From Candidatus Dadabacteria bacterium (GTDB lineage Bacteria; Desulfobacterota_D; UBA1144; Nemesobacterales; Nemesobacteraceae), in contig VXTZ01000032.1 of the NCBI GenBank assembly GCA_009837205.1, forward strand, positions 1 to 57,401: 57,401 nt of DNA. Reading direction: 5' to 3'. Shown here one piece after another: positions 17,504 through 27,620 of this stretch (its first letter is position 1; every line of letters begins with the position of its first letter). The notes under the pieces are model-generated. The model had not been told where the DNA came from and searched no databases. It was given only the letters and a program-made list of their open reading frames with translations. Position numbers and translations under genes: made by a program.

Positions 17504-18925
17504 TCACTCAAGAATATCCCTTCCGTCAACGCCCCGGGGAACTTCAAACCCGAGATAACTGACGATGCTCGAGAAGATATCTGCGGTTCTTACGCAGTCG
17601 TGTGGGGCCGGGCGGCTTATAAGAATGGGAACCACCATGTGGTCTTTGTGCAGGGAGCCATGGGAGCCGTGATGTTCAGGGTTCTCGTGCGTGGCCCGAA
17701 GGTCATAGCCCGGTTTTGAACTGATTACCACATCGCCGGTTCGAGGCGATTCGAAAAGCTGGAGAATCTGGAGGGGGGCATCCGGATAGTCAGAATCGAT
17801 CGTGAGTCGAAGCGACTCCGAGGGATTCATCTTCCTTGAGGAAAAGCCGTAGCCAAGAGGGTCGCCCGAAACATTGCTGTAGCAGATCAGACCTTCTTCA
17901 TCCACACTCACGAGAGCCTCTCCCCTGGGATTAGTTATTTTCACCTCCCCCCCCGCTCCGCCGGTTCTGGCGCAGACAAGATCCACTTCCGGCCGCCCGG
18001 AGAGCTCGTTAACTATATCCGCTATTTCTTCGCAAAAGGTGTGTCTTTTCCATCCATCGGAATTTTTGAAATAGTAATGCGCCATGGAGTTTCCGGAAAC
18101 CATGACGGATGAATCGGCGTCAAGGTAATGCCTGAACACGTTGGTGTAGTAAAGCGGCTTGAGACCCCGTCTGCGAAGAAAATCCAGGGAATCGAAGTGG
18201 GAGTGCGTGGACGTAAGTCCGTGGTCGCTTCCCACGACAAAAAGCGTATCGTCAAGTTCACCTTGCTCGGCGATCTTTTCTGCAACCATTCCAACGTACC
18301 GGTCAAGCCTTCTGTAGGATTCCATAACTTTGTGGTGAAACGGATGGTAGCGGTGGGAATAGGCATCTGCCGCAGTGAAAACGCAGAAAATAAAACGCGG
18401 AGAATCCCTGAGAGAATCAATCAGAATTCTTCCCGCGGCCTCTTCAACACTGTCGCTTCTGTCCGTGAAATGGCTTTTTACGACCAAGTAATACTTAAGA
18501 TACTTGGTCCTGTTTCTCCCCGAGGGACCTATATCCCTGGTTATTTCGTTTAGGATGCTTACGCTCCCTGGAACCATGCCGAAAAGCGTCGGGGAGTCAC
18601 ACTCTATGTCCCGGTTGATAAGAGACGCCTGGGGACCCGCGTAGCTTCTGAATCTTCGCAGGGAAAACGGGGTCTTGTCGTAATATCTTCTGTCAAACCA
18701 CCTTATGCCGGGGAGGTTGCACCTGCCTGGAAACTTGCCGAGAAGGTACGGGGTATAGGCCGGACCCGTTGTGGAAGGAAAAACCGTGACTCCCTTAAGG
18801 AACTCTCCAGGTTCAACAACGTATTTCTGTATATTCTCAAGGTCGCCTCTTTTTAGAAGTTCAGCGAAGACATCCAGCCTCGTACCATCGGCAAGAAAAA
18901 AAACGCATTTTCTTCTATTCATCAA
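17504..18925 (-). CDS. Alkaline-phosphatase-superfamily phosphodiesterase/nucleotide pyrophosphatase
   Basis: A 473-residue enzyme of the type I phosphodiesterase group. Metal-binding and nucleophile motifs appear in order: FLADGTRLD near the N-terminus, FPSTTGPAYTPYLLG with the likely Thr nucleophile, TAADAYSHRYHPF, VVGSDHGLTSTH and a C-terminal HHGSHG. There is no obvious signal peptide, so it may act in the cytosol. Substrates in the superfamily range from nucleotides to phospho- and sulfo-lipids and cannot be chosen here. Its start overlaps the glnE stop by four bases, so it is translationally coupled to glnE. Confidence 0.82.
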   Translation of the reverse strand: MMNRRKCVFFLADGTRLDVFAELLKRGDLENIQKYVVEPGEFLKGVTVFPSTTGPAYTPYLLGKFPGRCNLPGIRWFDRRYYDKTPFSLRRFRSYAGPQASLINRDIECDSPTLFGMVPGSVSILNEITRDIGPSGRNRTKYLKYYLVVKSHFTDRSDSVEEAAGRILIDSLRDSPRFIFCVFTAADAYSHRYHPFHHKVMESYRRLDRYVGMVAEKIAEQGELDDTLFVVGSDHGLTSTHSHFDSLDFLRRRGLKPLYYTNVFRHYLDADSSVMVSGNSMAHYYFKNSDGWKRHTFCEEIADIVNELSGRPEVDLVCARTGGAGGEVKITNPRGEALVSVDEEGLICYSNVSGDPLGYGFSSRKMNPSESLRLTIDSDYPDAPLQILQLFESPRTGDVVISSKPGYDLRATHENPEHHGSHGSLHKDHMVVPILISRPAPHDCVRTADIFSSIVSYLGFEVPRGVDGRDILE

Positions 18926-21726
18926 GTGCTTCCCGTAAAGTACCTGTTATAAATTTCCCTGATATCCCTAGTCACACGCGCATATTCAGACATGAGAAAA
19001 CCTCCCTCTCCACCGGAACCACCGAACTCAGGCGCCATTCGGTCAAAATCGCCCCGCGTGACCTCGTTTTTGCTCCTGTCGTTGAAAAGACTCAGCAGAT
19101 TTCCCATTTTTCTTAAAAATAGATAGCCTTCGCTAAGCGTCAGGGCCTCGTCGCTTTTAATTAACCCGGCCCCATAAAGCCCCCCGACAGCCTCCATGGT
19201 GTTTGCCGTTCTTAGCTCGGGGTTTGCTGGACCATGGGCAAGCTGAAGCATCTGGATAAGGAACTCAATGTCAACCAATCCTCCCCTTCCCGTCTTCAGG
19301 TTAAACCTGGATTCCGTCTCGTTGGCGAGTTCTTTTTCGAGCCTACCGCGTAGCCTGTGGATTTCCTTGGGAAAATCCGGAGCGAGCTCTTTGGCATAAA
19401 CGAAATTCTCTATGACTTTCATTACCTTCTCGCCGAGCGCGCGGTTTCCCGCAACGGCGCGGGCTTTTACAAGAGCCTGCCTCTCCCAGATATGAGCACT
19501 TGAATTATGATATTCTTCAAAGGCCTCAAGCGAGGCGACGAGGGCGCCCGAATTTCCCGACGGGCGCAGTTCCACATCCACCTTGTAACAGAAGCTCTTG
19601 GAAGTGTAAACCGAAAGATTGGATATGAATCTCTGACCGTACTTGGAGAAAAGTTCGTGGTCATCTCCCTCGTAAATGAAGATTATGTCTAGGTCTGAAG
19701 CGTAGCTCATTTCCCCTCCTCCAAGCTTGCCAAGTCCCAGGACGACCATGTTATCAAGAAGTTTTCTCTCCCTTGGAGAACACTTAAGGGAACCCTTGGC
19801 AAGTTCGAGGCTTGAGTCCATTACAACGTCCGCAACCATCGACAGATATTTTCCCACGTAGATAGGTTCCAAGTCCTCGGAAAGTTCCTTGAAGCAAAGC
19901 TTAAGGGACTCAATGTGCTTGAAGCTTCGAAGAGCGTCGAGTTTGCCCTCAAAGAACTCCTCTTCCGAGACGGCTTCCCCGAGAGCCTGTGCCATGGCAT
20001 CTTTCGAATCGTAAAACTGCGTCACGTCCTTCAGTATGATGGAGTCAAGATACTCAGGGTGCCTGATAAGAAAATCAGACAGCATGCCACCTCTTGAAAA
20101 GAGCCTGGAGAGCAGAGGAATGATTTTTGGGTTTTCAGTCAGAAGAAAGTAGACCGACATCCTGGAACCTAGGCCGGAGATAAATCTTTCAAGATTTAAA
20201 AGCGCAGAGTCCTGATCGCTAAGGTTGATTATGTTTGAGAGAAAAGCCGGTATCACTTTTCTCGAAAGCACCCTTCCCCTTTCCGTGAGTCCGGCCCTTT
20301 GGGGATTCATGAGGCTTGATATGATTTCGATCGCGTCGTCCGGCGCCGAGAATCCGAGATTTCCGAGGGTCGAAATCGCTTCCTCGCGGTTTACATTTCC
20401 CTCGGCCATAAAATCCGCCACCTCCCAGAATTCCCTGCCTTTTTCCTCAAGCTCCACCCCGGGATCGGAAAACAGGTTCCCGCAGTTCTTAATGACAAGC
20501 GAGGTTATCTCTTCGTAAGCAGCCTTGAAGTCCGCCGTCGTTTCAAAACCCATTCTCCTTGAGAGTCTGGCGAGCGAACTCTCCTCCGTGGGAATGCTGT
20601 GCGTCTGAAGTTCATCCCAGAGCTGAATCGAATGCTCAACCTTTCTAAGAAAGAGATAGTAATGCTCCATCTCTTCCCTTACCTGTTCTGTTATGAAACC
20701 CGTCGTCGCCATGGCGGAAAGACCGTCAAGAGTGTTCATGAGTCCCCTGAGCTTCTTCACCGCTCCACCACTCATAAGCTGGGTCGCCTGCACGAAAAAT
20801 TCGATATCCCTTATTCCTCCCCTTCCGAGCTTCACGTCGTTTTCCTTCCGGATGCCCTCGAGACGAACCTTCATGTCCTTGAGATCCTCTATGGACTCGT
20901 AATCAAGCAGCTTGCGGTATATTACCGGTTCAAGGTCCCCGAGGAATTCGCGACCGAGCTCAATATCCCCGGCAACAGGGGTCGCCTTGAGCAAAACCGC
21001 TCTCTCCCAGGTCTCGGCCCAGTGGTAATAATGATCAAGGGCCGCGTCAACCGACACCGCGACCGGACTCCCGCTGCCCCCGGGACGCAGACCCAGGTCG
21101 ACTCTGTAGAGAAAACCGCCGGGGGTGACGGAGCTTATCGTTCTGGTAACTGATGAGGAAAGCGTAAATATCTGCCGGGCGTACTCCTCGCCTCTGTAGA
21201 GATAAACGAGGTCTATATCGGAACTCAGATTAAGGAGTCTTCCGCCGAGTTTCCCCATGCCCAGCACTACGAACTCAAACTGATCTCCGCCATCGATTCG
21301 GGACCTGTAAAAATCAAGCACCGCCCTGACCACGGAGCTGGCTAGATCGGAAATCTCCTCCATGGTCTGGCGAAACGTGCAGAGATCCAGAATTTCCCTG
21401 TAGATTATTCTCGAGAGTTCGGTGTACTTGTACTCCTTGAGCCTTTCGGAGAGCTGCTTTGAATCCTGCGAATTCCTCACAATCGAGCCGAGTGGAGTTC
21501 GATGGGAAGAAAGCGTTTTTTTTCTCCTGAGGGCTTTTTCATTGGTAAGTACGTTTAGCGCACGGGGATTTCTTATGATTGAATTGCCGAGAAATCTGCT
21601 GTGGGAAGAGATGGCGCGGAGGACTTTTTCTTTTTCCCCGGAGAGCCTGCCGTTTATCTCCCGGAATCTCTCAACGGTTAAGCGCGCGTTTTCCTCGTCG
21701 GGAAGAAGGATTTTCTTTCTCATCAA
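18922..21726 (-). CDS. glnE: Glutamine synthetase adenylyltransferase/deadenylase
   Basis: A 934-residue bifunctional enzyme that attaches AMP to glutamine synthetase and removes it in response to PII. Two nucleotidyltransferase domains are visible, each with a G-GKLGG motif and a metal-binding S-D-D pattern: GMGKLGGRLLNLSSDIDL in the N-terminal (deadenylase) half and GLGKLGGGEMSYASDLDI in the C-terminal (adenylylating) half. The GRGG(I/L)-DIEF motif occurs after each. Length and layout are standard. It is followed by the phosphodiesterase gene with a four-base overlap and lies 6 bp after priA. Confidence 0.95.
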   Translation of the reverse strand: MMRKKILLPDEENARLTVERFREINGRLSGEKEKVLRAISSHSRFLGNSIIRNPRALNVLTNEKALRRKKTLSSHRTPLGSIVRNSQDSKQLSERLKEYKYTELSRIIYREILDLCTFRQTMEEISDLASSVVRAVLDFYRSRIDGGDQFEFVVLGMGKLGGRLLNLSSDIDLVYLYRGEEYARQIFTLSSSVTRTISSVTPGGFLYRVDLGLRPGGSGSPVAVSVDAALDHYYHWAETWERAVLLKATPVAGDIELGREFLGDLEPVIYRKLLDYESIEDLKDMKVRLEGIRKENDVKLGRGGIRDIEFFVQATQLMSGGAVKKLRGLMNTLDGLSAMATTGFITEQVREEMEHYYLFLRKVEHSIQLWDELQTHSIPTEESSLARLSRRMGFETTADFKAAYEEITSLVIKNCGNLFSDPGVELEEKGREFWEVADFMAEGNVNREEAISTLGNLGFSAPDDAIEIISSLMNPQRAGLTERGRVLSRKVIPAFLSNIINLSDQDSALLNLERFISGLGSRMSVYFLLTENPKIIPLLSRLFSRGGMLSDFLIRHPEYLDSIILKDVTQFYDSKDAMAQALGEAVSEEEFFEGKLDALRSFKHIESLKLCFKELSEDLEPIYVGKYLSMVADVVMDSSLELAKGSLKCSPRERKLLDNMVVLGLGKLGGGEMSYASDLDIIFIYEGDDHELFSKYGQRFISNLSVYTSKSFCYKVDVELRPSGNSGALVASLEAFEEYHNSSAHIWERQALVKARAVAGNRALGEKVMKVIENFVYAKELAPDFPKEIHRLRGRLEKELANETESRFNLKTGRGGLVDIEFLIQMLQLAHGPANPELRTANTMEAVGGLYGAGLIKSDEALTLSEGYLFLRKMGNLLSLFNDRSKNEVTRGDFDRMAPEFGGSGGEGGFLMSEYARVTRDIREIYNRYFTGST

Positions 21727-21732
21727 GCCGGG

Positions 21733-24156
21733 TCACATGAAATCATAGGGATCAACATCAACTACAAGCTTAATTCCCGAGGCGTGTTTTTTCAACGAGT
21801 CGTAAAGTGCCGAGGCGTAGTTGCGAAGCAGTCCCAGATTACTTGACACGACAATGATCTGCCACCTGAACCTGTTTCTAAGTTTGTATATGGGAGCCTC
21901 GGAGGGGCCGAGCACTCGAAGCGACCCGGGCGGAAGCCTGAGAAGAAATCTCTCGGCTGTGCGCTTCATTCTTCCGGCAAAATCTCGTGTTTTCTCCTCA
22001 TCAAGTCCGTTTACTCTGAAGGCTATGAACCTTGAGAAAGGGGGCTGATCAAGAGACTTCCTGAGCTCCAGTTCTTCATCAAGAAACCCGGAACTGTTAT
22101 GGGAAATGGCAAATCTTACCGAAGGATGTTCGGGGTTATATGTCTGCAGAAAAACCGTCCCGGGTTTTCTTCCCCTGCCTGTTCTTCCGGCTACCTGCGT
22201 GAGGATCTGGAAAGTTCTTTCTCCCGAGCGGAAGTCGGGAATCCCCAGCATATGGTCAGCCGAGAGAACACCCACAAGCGTAACCCCTGGCAGATCATGT
22301 CCTTTGGCTACCATCTGGGTCCCGATAAGAACATCCACCTCCCCGGACTCAAGCTTTCTGTAAAGGTCGAGAAGTTTGGTTTTTCCGCGGGTGTAATCCC
22401 TGTCCATGACGAAGACCCTGGCATCGGGAAGCATACTCTTTACCTGCTCCTCCACTTTCTGGGTCCCGAGACCCTTGCCCATGTATTTGGCCCCGCAGCT
22501 TGAGCAGATGTTCTCGAATTCCTGCATAATCCCGCAGTAATGGCACTTAATTGAGTTATCCTTCTTGTGGAAGGTAAGGGTTATAGAGCAGTTGGGGCAC
22601 TTGAAGGTTTCACCGCAGTCCCCGCAGACCAAAAAGCTTGAAAAACCTCTCCTGTTAATAAAAAGAATCGATTGTTCCCCGCGGCTGAAATTCTCCACTA
22701 GGGCGTCCCTTAGACGCGGGGAGAAAACAGTTTCATTCACGTTTTTCATATCCACGAGTTCAACATCGGGAAGCCTGCTCTCCCCCACCCTTGCGGGAAG
22801 AGAAAGATATTCGTACTTGCCCCTGATCGAGTTTGCGTAGGACTCAAGTGAAGGAGTCGCGGAACCCAGCAGCACCGGACAACCGTATATGGTTCCGAGC
22901 ATGACCGCGGCGTCGCGGGCGTTGTAACATGGCGCCTCGTTCTGCTTGTAGGAGGACTCGTGCTCCTCGTCAACCACCACAAGGCCGAGATTCTCAAGCG
23001 GAGCGAAAACCGCGGAGCGGGCACCTATCACCACGCTCAGATCTCCGCTACGGGCCTTTCTCCAGACATCGAACCTCTCACCCTCGCTAAGAGCGCTGTG
23101 AATCACCGACACAGAGTCGGCGAAACGCGAACGGAACCTCTTTACCAGAAGCGGTGTGAGCGCTATCTCGGGGACGAGAACAATCGCCTGTTTCCCTCTG
23201 GCTATGACTTCACTCACGGTCCTTAAGTAGACCTCGGTCTTTCCGCTTCCCGTAACACCGTGAAGAAGAAAGCAGCGATATTCTTCCCTCTTAACGTAAG
23301 GCAGGATTTTCTCCATCGCCATACGCTGATCCTGGGTAAGTTTCTTCGGTGGCTCTTTCTCTGAATCAAGCGCACCGTAGGGGTCCCTTCCGATCTCTTT
23401 TTGCTCCACGGAGACCAGAGCGTTATCCACAAGCCACTTTACGTGAGCCGTGAAATTGCCGAATATTTCCCTTAGTTCCGAGCGGGGGACGGAACCGCGG
23501 AGGTTTATGAACTCAAGTATGGCGCCCTTGGCCGGTTTTTTCCGCCTAATCTCCGAGACAGTGTCGGGACCGCAGGAGATTCCATAGACCTTCTCGTACT
23601 TTACCTTCTCATCTCTTATGACCCTGTAGTCAAATTCAACATGGCCTCTTCTTTTAAGAGAGTTAAGGTTCTCAAGCGACGCCCCACAGCTGAGTTCAAT
23701 AAGCTTCTCCGAGGCGAGTTCTCCTTCGAGCAGAAGAGTTTCCAGAACTCTTTTGTCGAGACGGTTCACGCCCGGTTCCTTAAGGCGGCTTTCCCCCTCC
23801 TCCGTGATCCGCACGGTTTTCCCGACGCTTTTGCCAAGGCCCAAAGGATGGGCGAATTTAAGCACGATCCCGAGAGGCGCCATGTAGTACTCAGAAACCC
23901 GGCGGAAAAATTCCAAGCGCTTCTCGTCAAAAAGCGGTAATTCATCGAGGATATCGATTATATCCTTTAGCTCGAAATCGACTTTCCGTTTTGCCCCATC
24001 TCCAACCACATATCCTATGGCCTTGCGGTTTCCGAGGGGGACAAACACCCTCTTCCCCGTAGCGATTCCTTCCCGGAAACGCTTCGGAATCGAATATAGA
24101 AAAAGCTGCTCGGAATGAATCGGCAAAGCTACCTGAACAATATTTCCTGAAGCCAT
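21733..24156 (-). CDS. priA: Primosomal replication restart helicase PriA
   Basis: An 807-residue superfamily 2 helicase that reloads the replisome at stalled forks. The N-terminal 3'-DNA-binding domain opens VALPIHSEQLFLYSIP. Walker A is HGVTGSGKTEVYLR, the DEEH box is VVVDEEHESSYKQ, and the zinc region carries paired cysteines (CGDCGETFKCPNC, CHYCG, CSSCG). The helicase C-terminal motifs include DVLIGTQMVAKGHD and QVAGRTGRG. All features look intact. The ATG has no strong ribosome site. The 227-bp upstream gap carries a candidate promoter. glnE follows within 6 bp, so a priA-glnE-phosphodiesterase operon is likely. Confidence 0.96.
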   Translation of the reverse strand: MASGNIVQVALPIHSEQLFLYSIPKRFREGIATGKRVFVPLGNRKAIGYVVGDGAKRKVDFELKDIIDILDELPLFDEKRLEFFRRVSEYYMAPLGIVLKFAHPLGLGKSVGKTVRITEEGESRLKEPGVNRLDKRVLETLLLEGELASEKLIELSCGASLENLNSLKRRGHVEFDYRVIRDEKVKYEKVYGISCGPDTVSEIRRKKPAKGAILEFINLRGSVPRSELREIFGNFTAHVKWLVDNALVSVEQKEIGRDPYGALDSEKEPPKKLTQDQRMAMEKILPYVKREEYRCFLLHGVTGSGKTEVYLRTVSEVIARGKQAIVLVPEIALTPLLVKRFRSRFADSVSVIHSALSEGERFDVWRKARSGDLSVVIGARSAVFAPLENLGLVVVDEEHESSYKQNEAPCYNARDAAVMLGTIYGCPVLLGSATPSLESYANSIRGKYEYLSLPARVGESRLPDVELVDMKNVNETVFSPRLRDALVENFSRGEQSILFINRRGFSSFLVCGDCGETFKCPNCSITLTFHKKDNSIKCHYCGIMQEFENICSSCGAKYMGKGLGTQKVEEQVKSMLPDARVFVMDRDYTRGKTKLLDLYRKLESGEVDVLIGTQMVAKGHDLPGVTLVGVLSADHMLGIPDFRSGERTFQILTQVAGRTGRGRKPGTVFLQTYNPEHPSVRFAISHNSSGFLDEELELRKSLDQPPFSRFIAFRVNGLDEEKTRDFAGRMKRTAERFLLRLPPGSLRVLGPSEAPIYKLRNRFRWQIIVVSSNLGLLRNYASALYDSLKKHASGIKLVVDVDPYDFM

Positions 24157-24194
24157 AACGATATCGGAAGACCCGAAGAGTAGTCTTACAGAAA

Positions 24195-24222
24195 AGTATA
24201 TCTAATTAGGCAGTACTCGGAA
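24195..24222 (-). promoter_or_regulatory. Candidate promoter for priA
   Basis: On the minus strand TTCCGA (24217-24222) and TATACT (24195-24200) are separated by 16 bp. The -10 is good and the -35 weak. The predicted start lies about 30 nt before the priA ATG at 24156. The rest of the 24157-24383 gap shows nothing recognisable. Confidence 0.4.
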
Positions 24223-24383
24223 TTTTCTCTGCTAGGGCCGTCCGACTTTCCCTTCCAATCCCCGTCCTCATATGGCAATCGGATTTGGTTCAACTTGCGA
24301 CCCCGCATGTCCGCCAGCATCCGTTGCCTCCCCGCAGCTGCATATTCCTACCGGAGATACGGCCTCTGACAACTCAGCAGACC

Positions 24384-25649
24384 CTATCTGTTGTCCACCC
24401 TACACTCGCCTGCGGGATTCCCTTCCAAGTCAACGAGAACAGGGTCAGGCCTTCCACCCATGTCATCATAAGTGTGTACATAGTAAAAACCCTTTGTTAC
24501 GTCGCCGTTAGAATCAAAATCAATCTCGCCCGAAAAACCGTGATAATCAATATCATCGTTAGTACTGTCGCTATCGGTGAGAAATCCCGCACATTCTGCA
24601 TAAGTTCTGCATTTGGTCCCATCCCTGCTTATTCCTATCATTTCCCCGACATACACAGCAGGATCAGAAGACGTGCTTTTAATGGATGCAAGCTTCATCA
24701 GAGCAACAGCATCGTATATCTGTCTTGCATATCTCCCCGCTTCATCAAAAATTTCCTTCCCGTCTTCCAGTCTGCAGGGGTCAGGACCCGCGATGGTGGT
24801 CACAAAACCTTCCATGTCCTCAAGCGAAAGTGCTTCGGGGTCAAGGGCGACAACTATTTCAGCAAAGCTCTCAATTGACAATGAATCCGCCCCGTAGTAT
24901 TTCACCTTTCCATTCAGTTCCTTCCTCTTGAGCATATTTGCCATAAAATTCGCTCCCCCTTCACGAAACAGCGCAAGAACCACGGAGTCCACAGGATTAT
25001 CCTCGGCATTTACTGCACTGACTACGGCATTTACTGCCGCCTCGGGACCTTCCCCATACTCAATCGGTTCAAGTGAGCTTACTCCCGCTTGCTTAAGGGA
25101 TTCGACAAGACCGTCCTTAAGGTTTCTTCCGTAACTGTCGTCACGAAACAGTATGGCCGCACGTTTTCCCCCAGCCTGCTTTATCAGTTTCGCAAGTACG
25201 GGTGCTTGGAATGCGTCCGATGGAATAACTCTGAAGAAGTAGCCGTCATCAGCGAAAGTGCTTATTTCAACCGAACTGGCCGAGGGTGATATCGCGACCA
25301 TCTTCGCTCCGGCAAGATCATCCACAAGACCCACAGAATCGGCAGAGGTAGCCGGACCTATTATTCCATCGACCCCGCTGTCCAGAACATTCCTCAGGGC
25401 ATCAGAATCAAAAGAACGGTCAGTGTCGCGGCCAAAAACAAGCTCTATATCACCGCCTGCGGCATTAATATCTTCTACGGCCGAAACTACCGCCTGTCGT
25501 CTGCTGTCATAACTGCCGTCAAAAATCCTCTCGGGGATGAGCACCCCTATGCAGAGAGAAGCATCCGCACAGTCATTGCTTCGGCAACCTGAAGAAGCCA
25601 GAATGCAGATCAGGATGAAAACGTACAGAACTGAGCAGATGTTTTTCAT
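24384..25649 (-). CDS. Branched-chain amino-acid-type ABC substrate-binding lipoprotein
   Basis: A 421-residue periplasmic-binding protein (type I fold, Leu/Ile/Val-binding class). A signal sequence with a lipobox-like SSGC places the acylated cysteine at about residue 22. The mature part shows the family order: IGVLIP, AVEDINAAGG, GIIGPATSAD, ISPSASS, FFRVIPSD, AAILFRDDSYGR and KYYGADSL. Known relatives capture amino acids or amides for an ABC importer. No permease or ATPase gene is near, so it is either an orphan receptor or served by distant genes. It has an unusually acidic, Asp-rich C-terminus. Confidence 0.82.
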   Translation of the reverse strand: MKNICSVLYVFILICILASSGCRSNDCADASLCIGVLIPERIFDGSYDSRRQAVVSAVEDINAAGGDIELVFGRDTDRSFDSDALRNVLDSGVDGIIGPATSADSVGLVDDLAGAKMVAISPSASSVEISTFADDGYFFRVIPSDAFQAPVLAKLIKQAGGKRAAILFRDDSYGRNLKDGLVESLKQAGVSSLEPIEYGEGPEAAVNAVVSAVNAEDNPVDSVVLALFREGGANFMANMLKRKELNGKVKYYGADSLSIESFAEIVVALDPEALSLEDMEGFVTTIAGPDPCRLEDGKEIFDEAGRYARQIYDAVALMKLASIKSTSSDPAVYVGEMIGISRDGTKCRTYAECAGFLTDSDSTNDDIDYHGFSGEIDFDSNGDVTKGFYYVHTYDDMGGRPDPVLVDLEGNPAGECRVDNR

Positions 25650-25776
25650 TTCAGGGTCTTAAAGAGACCGTCTTACTGTTATGGCCCGCCAGAACAGTGA
25701 ATGCTGAATTAACAAGTCAAACTACATCAGTCCAACGGACACAGAGAAGTGGCCACCTGTTACCAACAACAGAGGA

Positions 25777-27489
25777 TCAGGCAAGATCCGCGGGCATCAT
25801 TATCATGTTGTCCATCGACGCGCCGGGGGCTATCATCGGATAAACCATCTCGGTACAATCGACTTCTATCTCCATGAGGACAACTCCCGGAGTGTTAAGG
25901 CCTTCCCTGAGAGTGGGCTCAAGCTCCTCGGGCCTCACCGCCCGAAGGCCGCGGGCGCCGAACGCTTCCGCGAGCTTCACGAAATCCGGCAGCACTTCAA
26001 ACCGAGACGCCGAGTAATTACCCTCAAAAAACATCGTCTGCCATTGCCTTACCATTCCATGATGACGGTTGTTGAAAACGATAATCTTAAGATCCAGATT
26101 GTTTTCAACCGCAGTCGCGAGTTCCTGGAAATTCATCTGGAAACTTCCGTCGCCGGCAACGCATATAACCTGCTCATCAGGTCTTGCGTATTTCGCTCCC
26201 ATAGCCGCAGGGAAACTGAATCCCATGGTTCCCAGTCCCCCCGAGGTAAGATGGGTTCTCGGTCTTTCGAACTTGTAGAACTGGGCTACCCACATCTGGT
26301 GCTGACCCACGTCGGAAACTATTATGGCATCTCCTTTCGTGAGCTTGTAAAGCATGTCTATGGCGTAGGTCGTCAGAATTTTCTCGCTTCCCTGGCAATA
26401 GGTGAGCGGATGCTTCTCGTTCCAGTCCCGTATCCGCCTGAGCCAAGATTCCCTTCCCTCAAGGTCAACCTCCCCGGGAAGGGCATCGAGTAGCTGGCGC
26501 AGAACAACTTTAGCATCCCCTACTATCGGACACTGAACCGTTATGTTCTTGTCTATCGAGGAGGGATCTATATCTATATGGATAATCTCCGCGTTGGGGG
26601 CGAACTCATCAAAGTTCCCGCCCGTAGCCCTGTCATCAAACCGCCCGCCGATCGAGATAACGAGGTCCGATTCGGTAACGGTCATATTGGCCGCGTAGGA
26701 ACCGTGCATCCCGAGCATACTTATGAAAAGCGGATCGCTCGCCGGATAACCTCCGAGCCCCATGAGGGTTGAAGCCACGGGTATCTGAAGCCGGTGGCAG
26801 AACTCAAGCAGTTCATCCGTAGCCCCGGACCAGATAACTCCTCCCCCGGAATAAATAACGGGCCGCTTTGAGGCAAGCAGCATCTCCACCGCTCTTTTTA
26901 TCTGCGAAGGATTTCCCCTCGTAGTGGGCTTGTAGCCCTTGATGTCTATCTCATGATCCTCGGGGATTACAAGCTCGTCTTCTCCTATGAGAACATCCTT
27001 GGGCATATCAACCAGAACAGGGCTGGGTCTTCCGGTGCCGGCTATGTGGAAAGCCTCTTTCATAGCTCTCGGAAGATCCCGGGTTTCCCGCACAAGGTAG
27101 TTATGTTTCGTGCAGGGCCTTGTTATGCCGATATGGTCGGCTTCCTGAAAAGCGTCGCTTCCAAGGTACTGCGTGGGAACCTGCCCCGTAAAGATAACTA
27201 TGGGAGATGAATCCATCTGCGCCGTCGCAATGCCGGTAACGGTGTTGGTTGCCGCAGGACCCGAGGTGCAAAGCACCACTCCCGGTTTTCCCGAGGCCCT
27301 TGCGTACCCGTCGGCCATGTGCGTAGCTCCTTGCTCATGCCTCACGAGCACGTGATTTATCCTGTCGGTGTAATCGGTCATCACGTCATAGACCTTGAGA
27401 ACGTAACCTCCCGGCAGTCCGAAGACCACATCAATACCCTGGTGAAGAAGCGTCTCAAAGAACATCTGTGCGCCGAGCATCTTGGCCAT
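25777..27489 (-). CDS. ilvB: Acetolactate synthase large subunit
   Basis: A 570-residue thiamine-diphosphate enzyme that condenses pyruvate in the first step of valine and leucine synthesis, or pyruvate with 2-oxobutyrate for isoleucine. Glu52 in RHEQGATHMADGYAR is the conserved cofactor-activating residue. The diphosphate/metal motif is GDGSFQMNFQELATAVENN, and FNNRHHGMVRQWQ follows. The usual GPGATN is GPAATN here. The small regulatory subunit (ilvN) and ilvC are not adjacent. A promoter and a GGGAGA ribosome site are visible upstream. Confidence 0.94.
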   Translation of the reverse strand: MAKMLGAQMFFETLLHQGIDVVFGLPGGYVLKVYDVMTDYTDRINHVLVRHEQGATHMADGYARASGKPGVVLCTSGPAATNTVTGIATAQMDSSPIVIFTGQVPTQYLGSDAFQEADHIGITRPCTKHNYLVRETRDLPRAMKEAFHIAGTGRPSPVLVDMPKDVLIGEDELVIPEDHEIDIKGYKPTTRGNPSQIKRAVEMLLASKRPVIYSGGGVIWSGATDELLEFCHRLQIPVASTLMGLGGYPASDPLFISMLGMHGSYAANMTVTESDLVISIGGRFDDRATGGNFDEFAPNAEIIHIDIDPSSIDKNITVQCPIVGDAKVVLRQLLDALPGEVDLEGRESWLRRIRDWNEKHPLTYCQGSEKILTTYAIDMLYKLTKGDAIIVSDVGQHQMWVAQFYKFERPRTHLTSGGLGTMGFSFPAAMGAKYARPDEQVICVAGDGSFQMNFQELATAVENNLDLKIIVFNNRHHGMVRQWQTMFFEGNYSASRFEVLPDFVKLAEAFGARGLRAVRPEELEPTLREGLNTPGVVLMEIEVDCTEMVYPMIAPGASMDNMIMMPADLA

Positions 27490-27546
27490 TTTATTCTGTC
27501 TCCCTGGTTGTTTTTAAAATGCGGAACACCAAAAACCCACTCGCTT

Positions 27547-27575
27547 AATCTATCACCGCGTGCAGACAACTTCAA
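27547..27575 (-). promoter_or_regulatory. Candidate promoter for ilvB
   Basis: On the minus strand TTGAAG (27570-27575) and TAGATT (27547-27552) have a 17-bp spacer. The predicted start is about 50 nt upstream of the ilvB ATG. No attenuator-like leader peptide rich in Val, Leu or Ile codons was noticed. Confidence 0.4.
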
Positions 27576-27620
27576 GACTGGCAGAGAAAAAGATTTCTAT
27601 CGCGACTTCAGCGATCCCGC

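Noticed and set aside
24157-24383. Possible tRNA or RNA gene in the gap upstream of priA
   Set aside because: A GGTTCAA-like string is present, but no cloverleaf stems could be formed around it.
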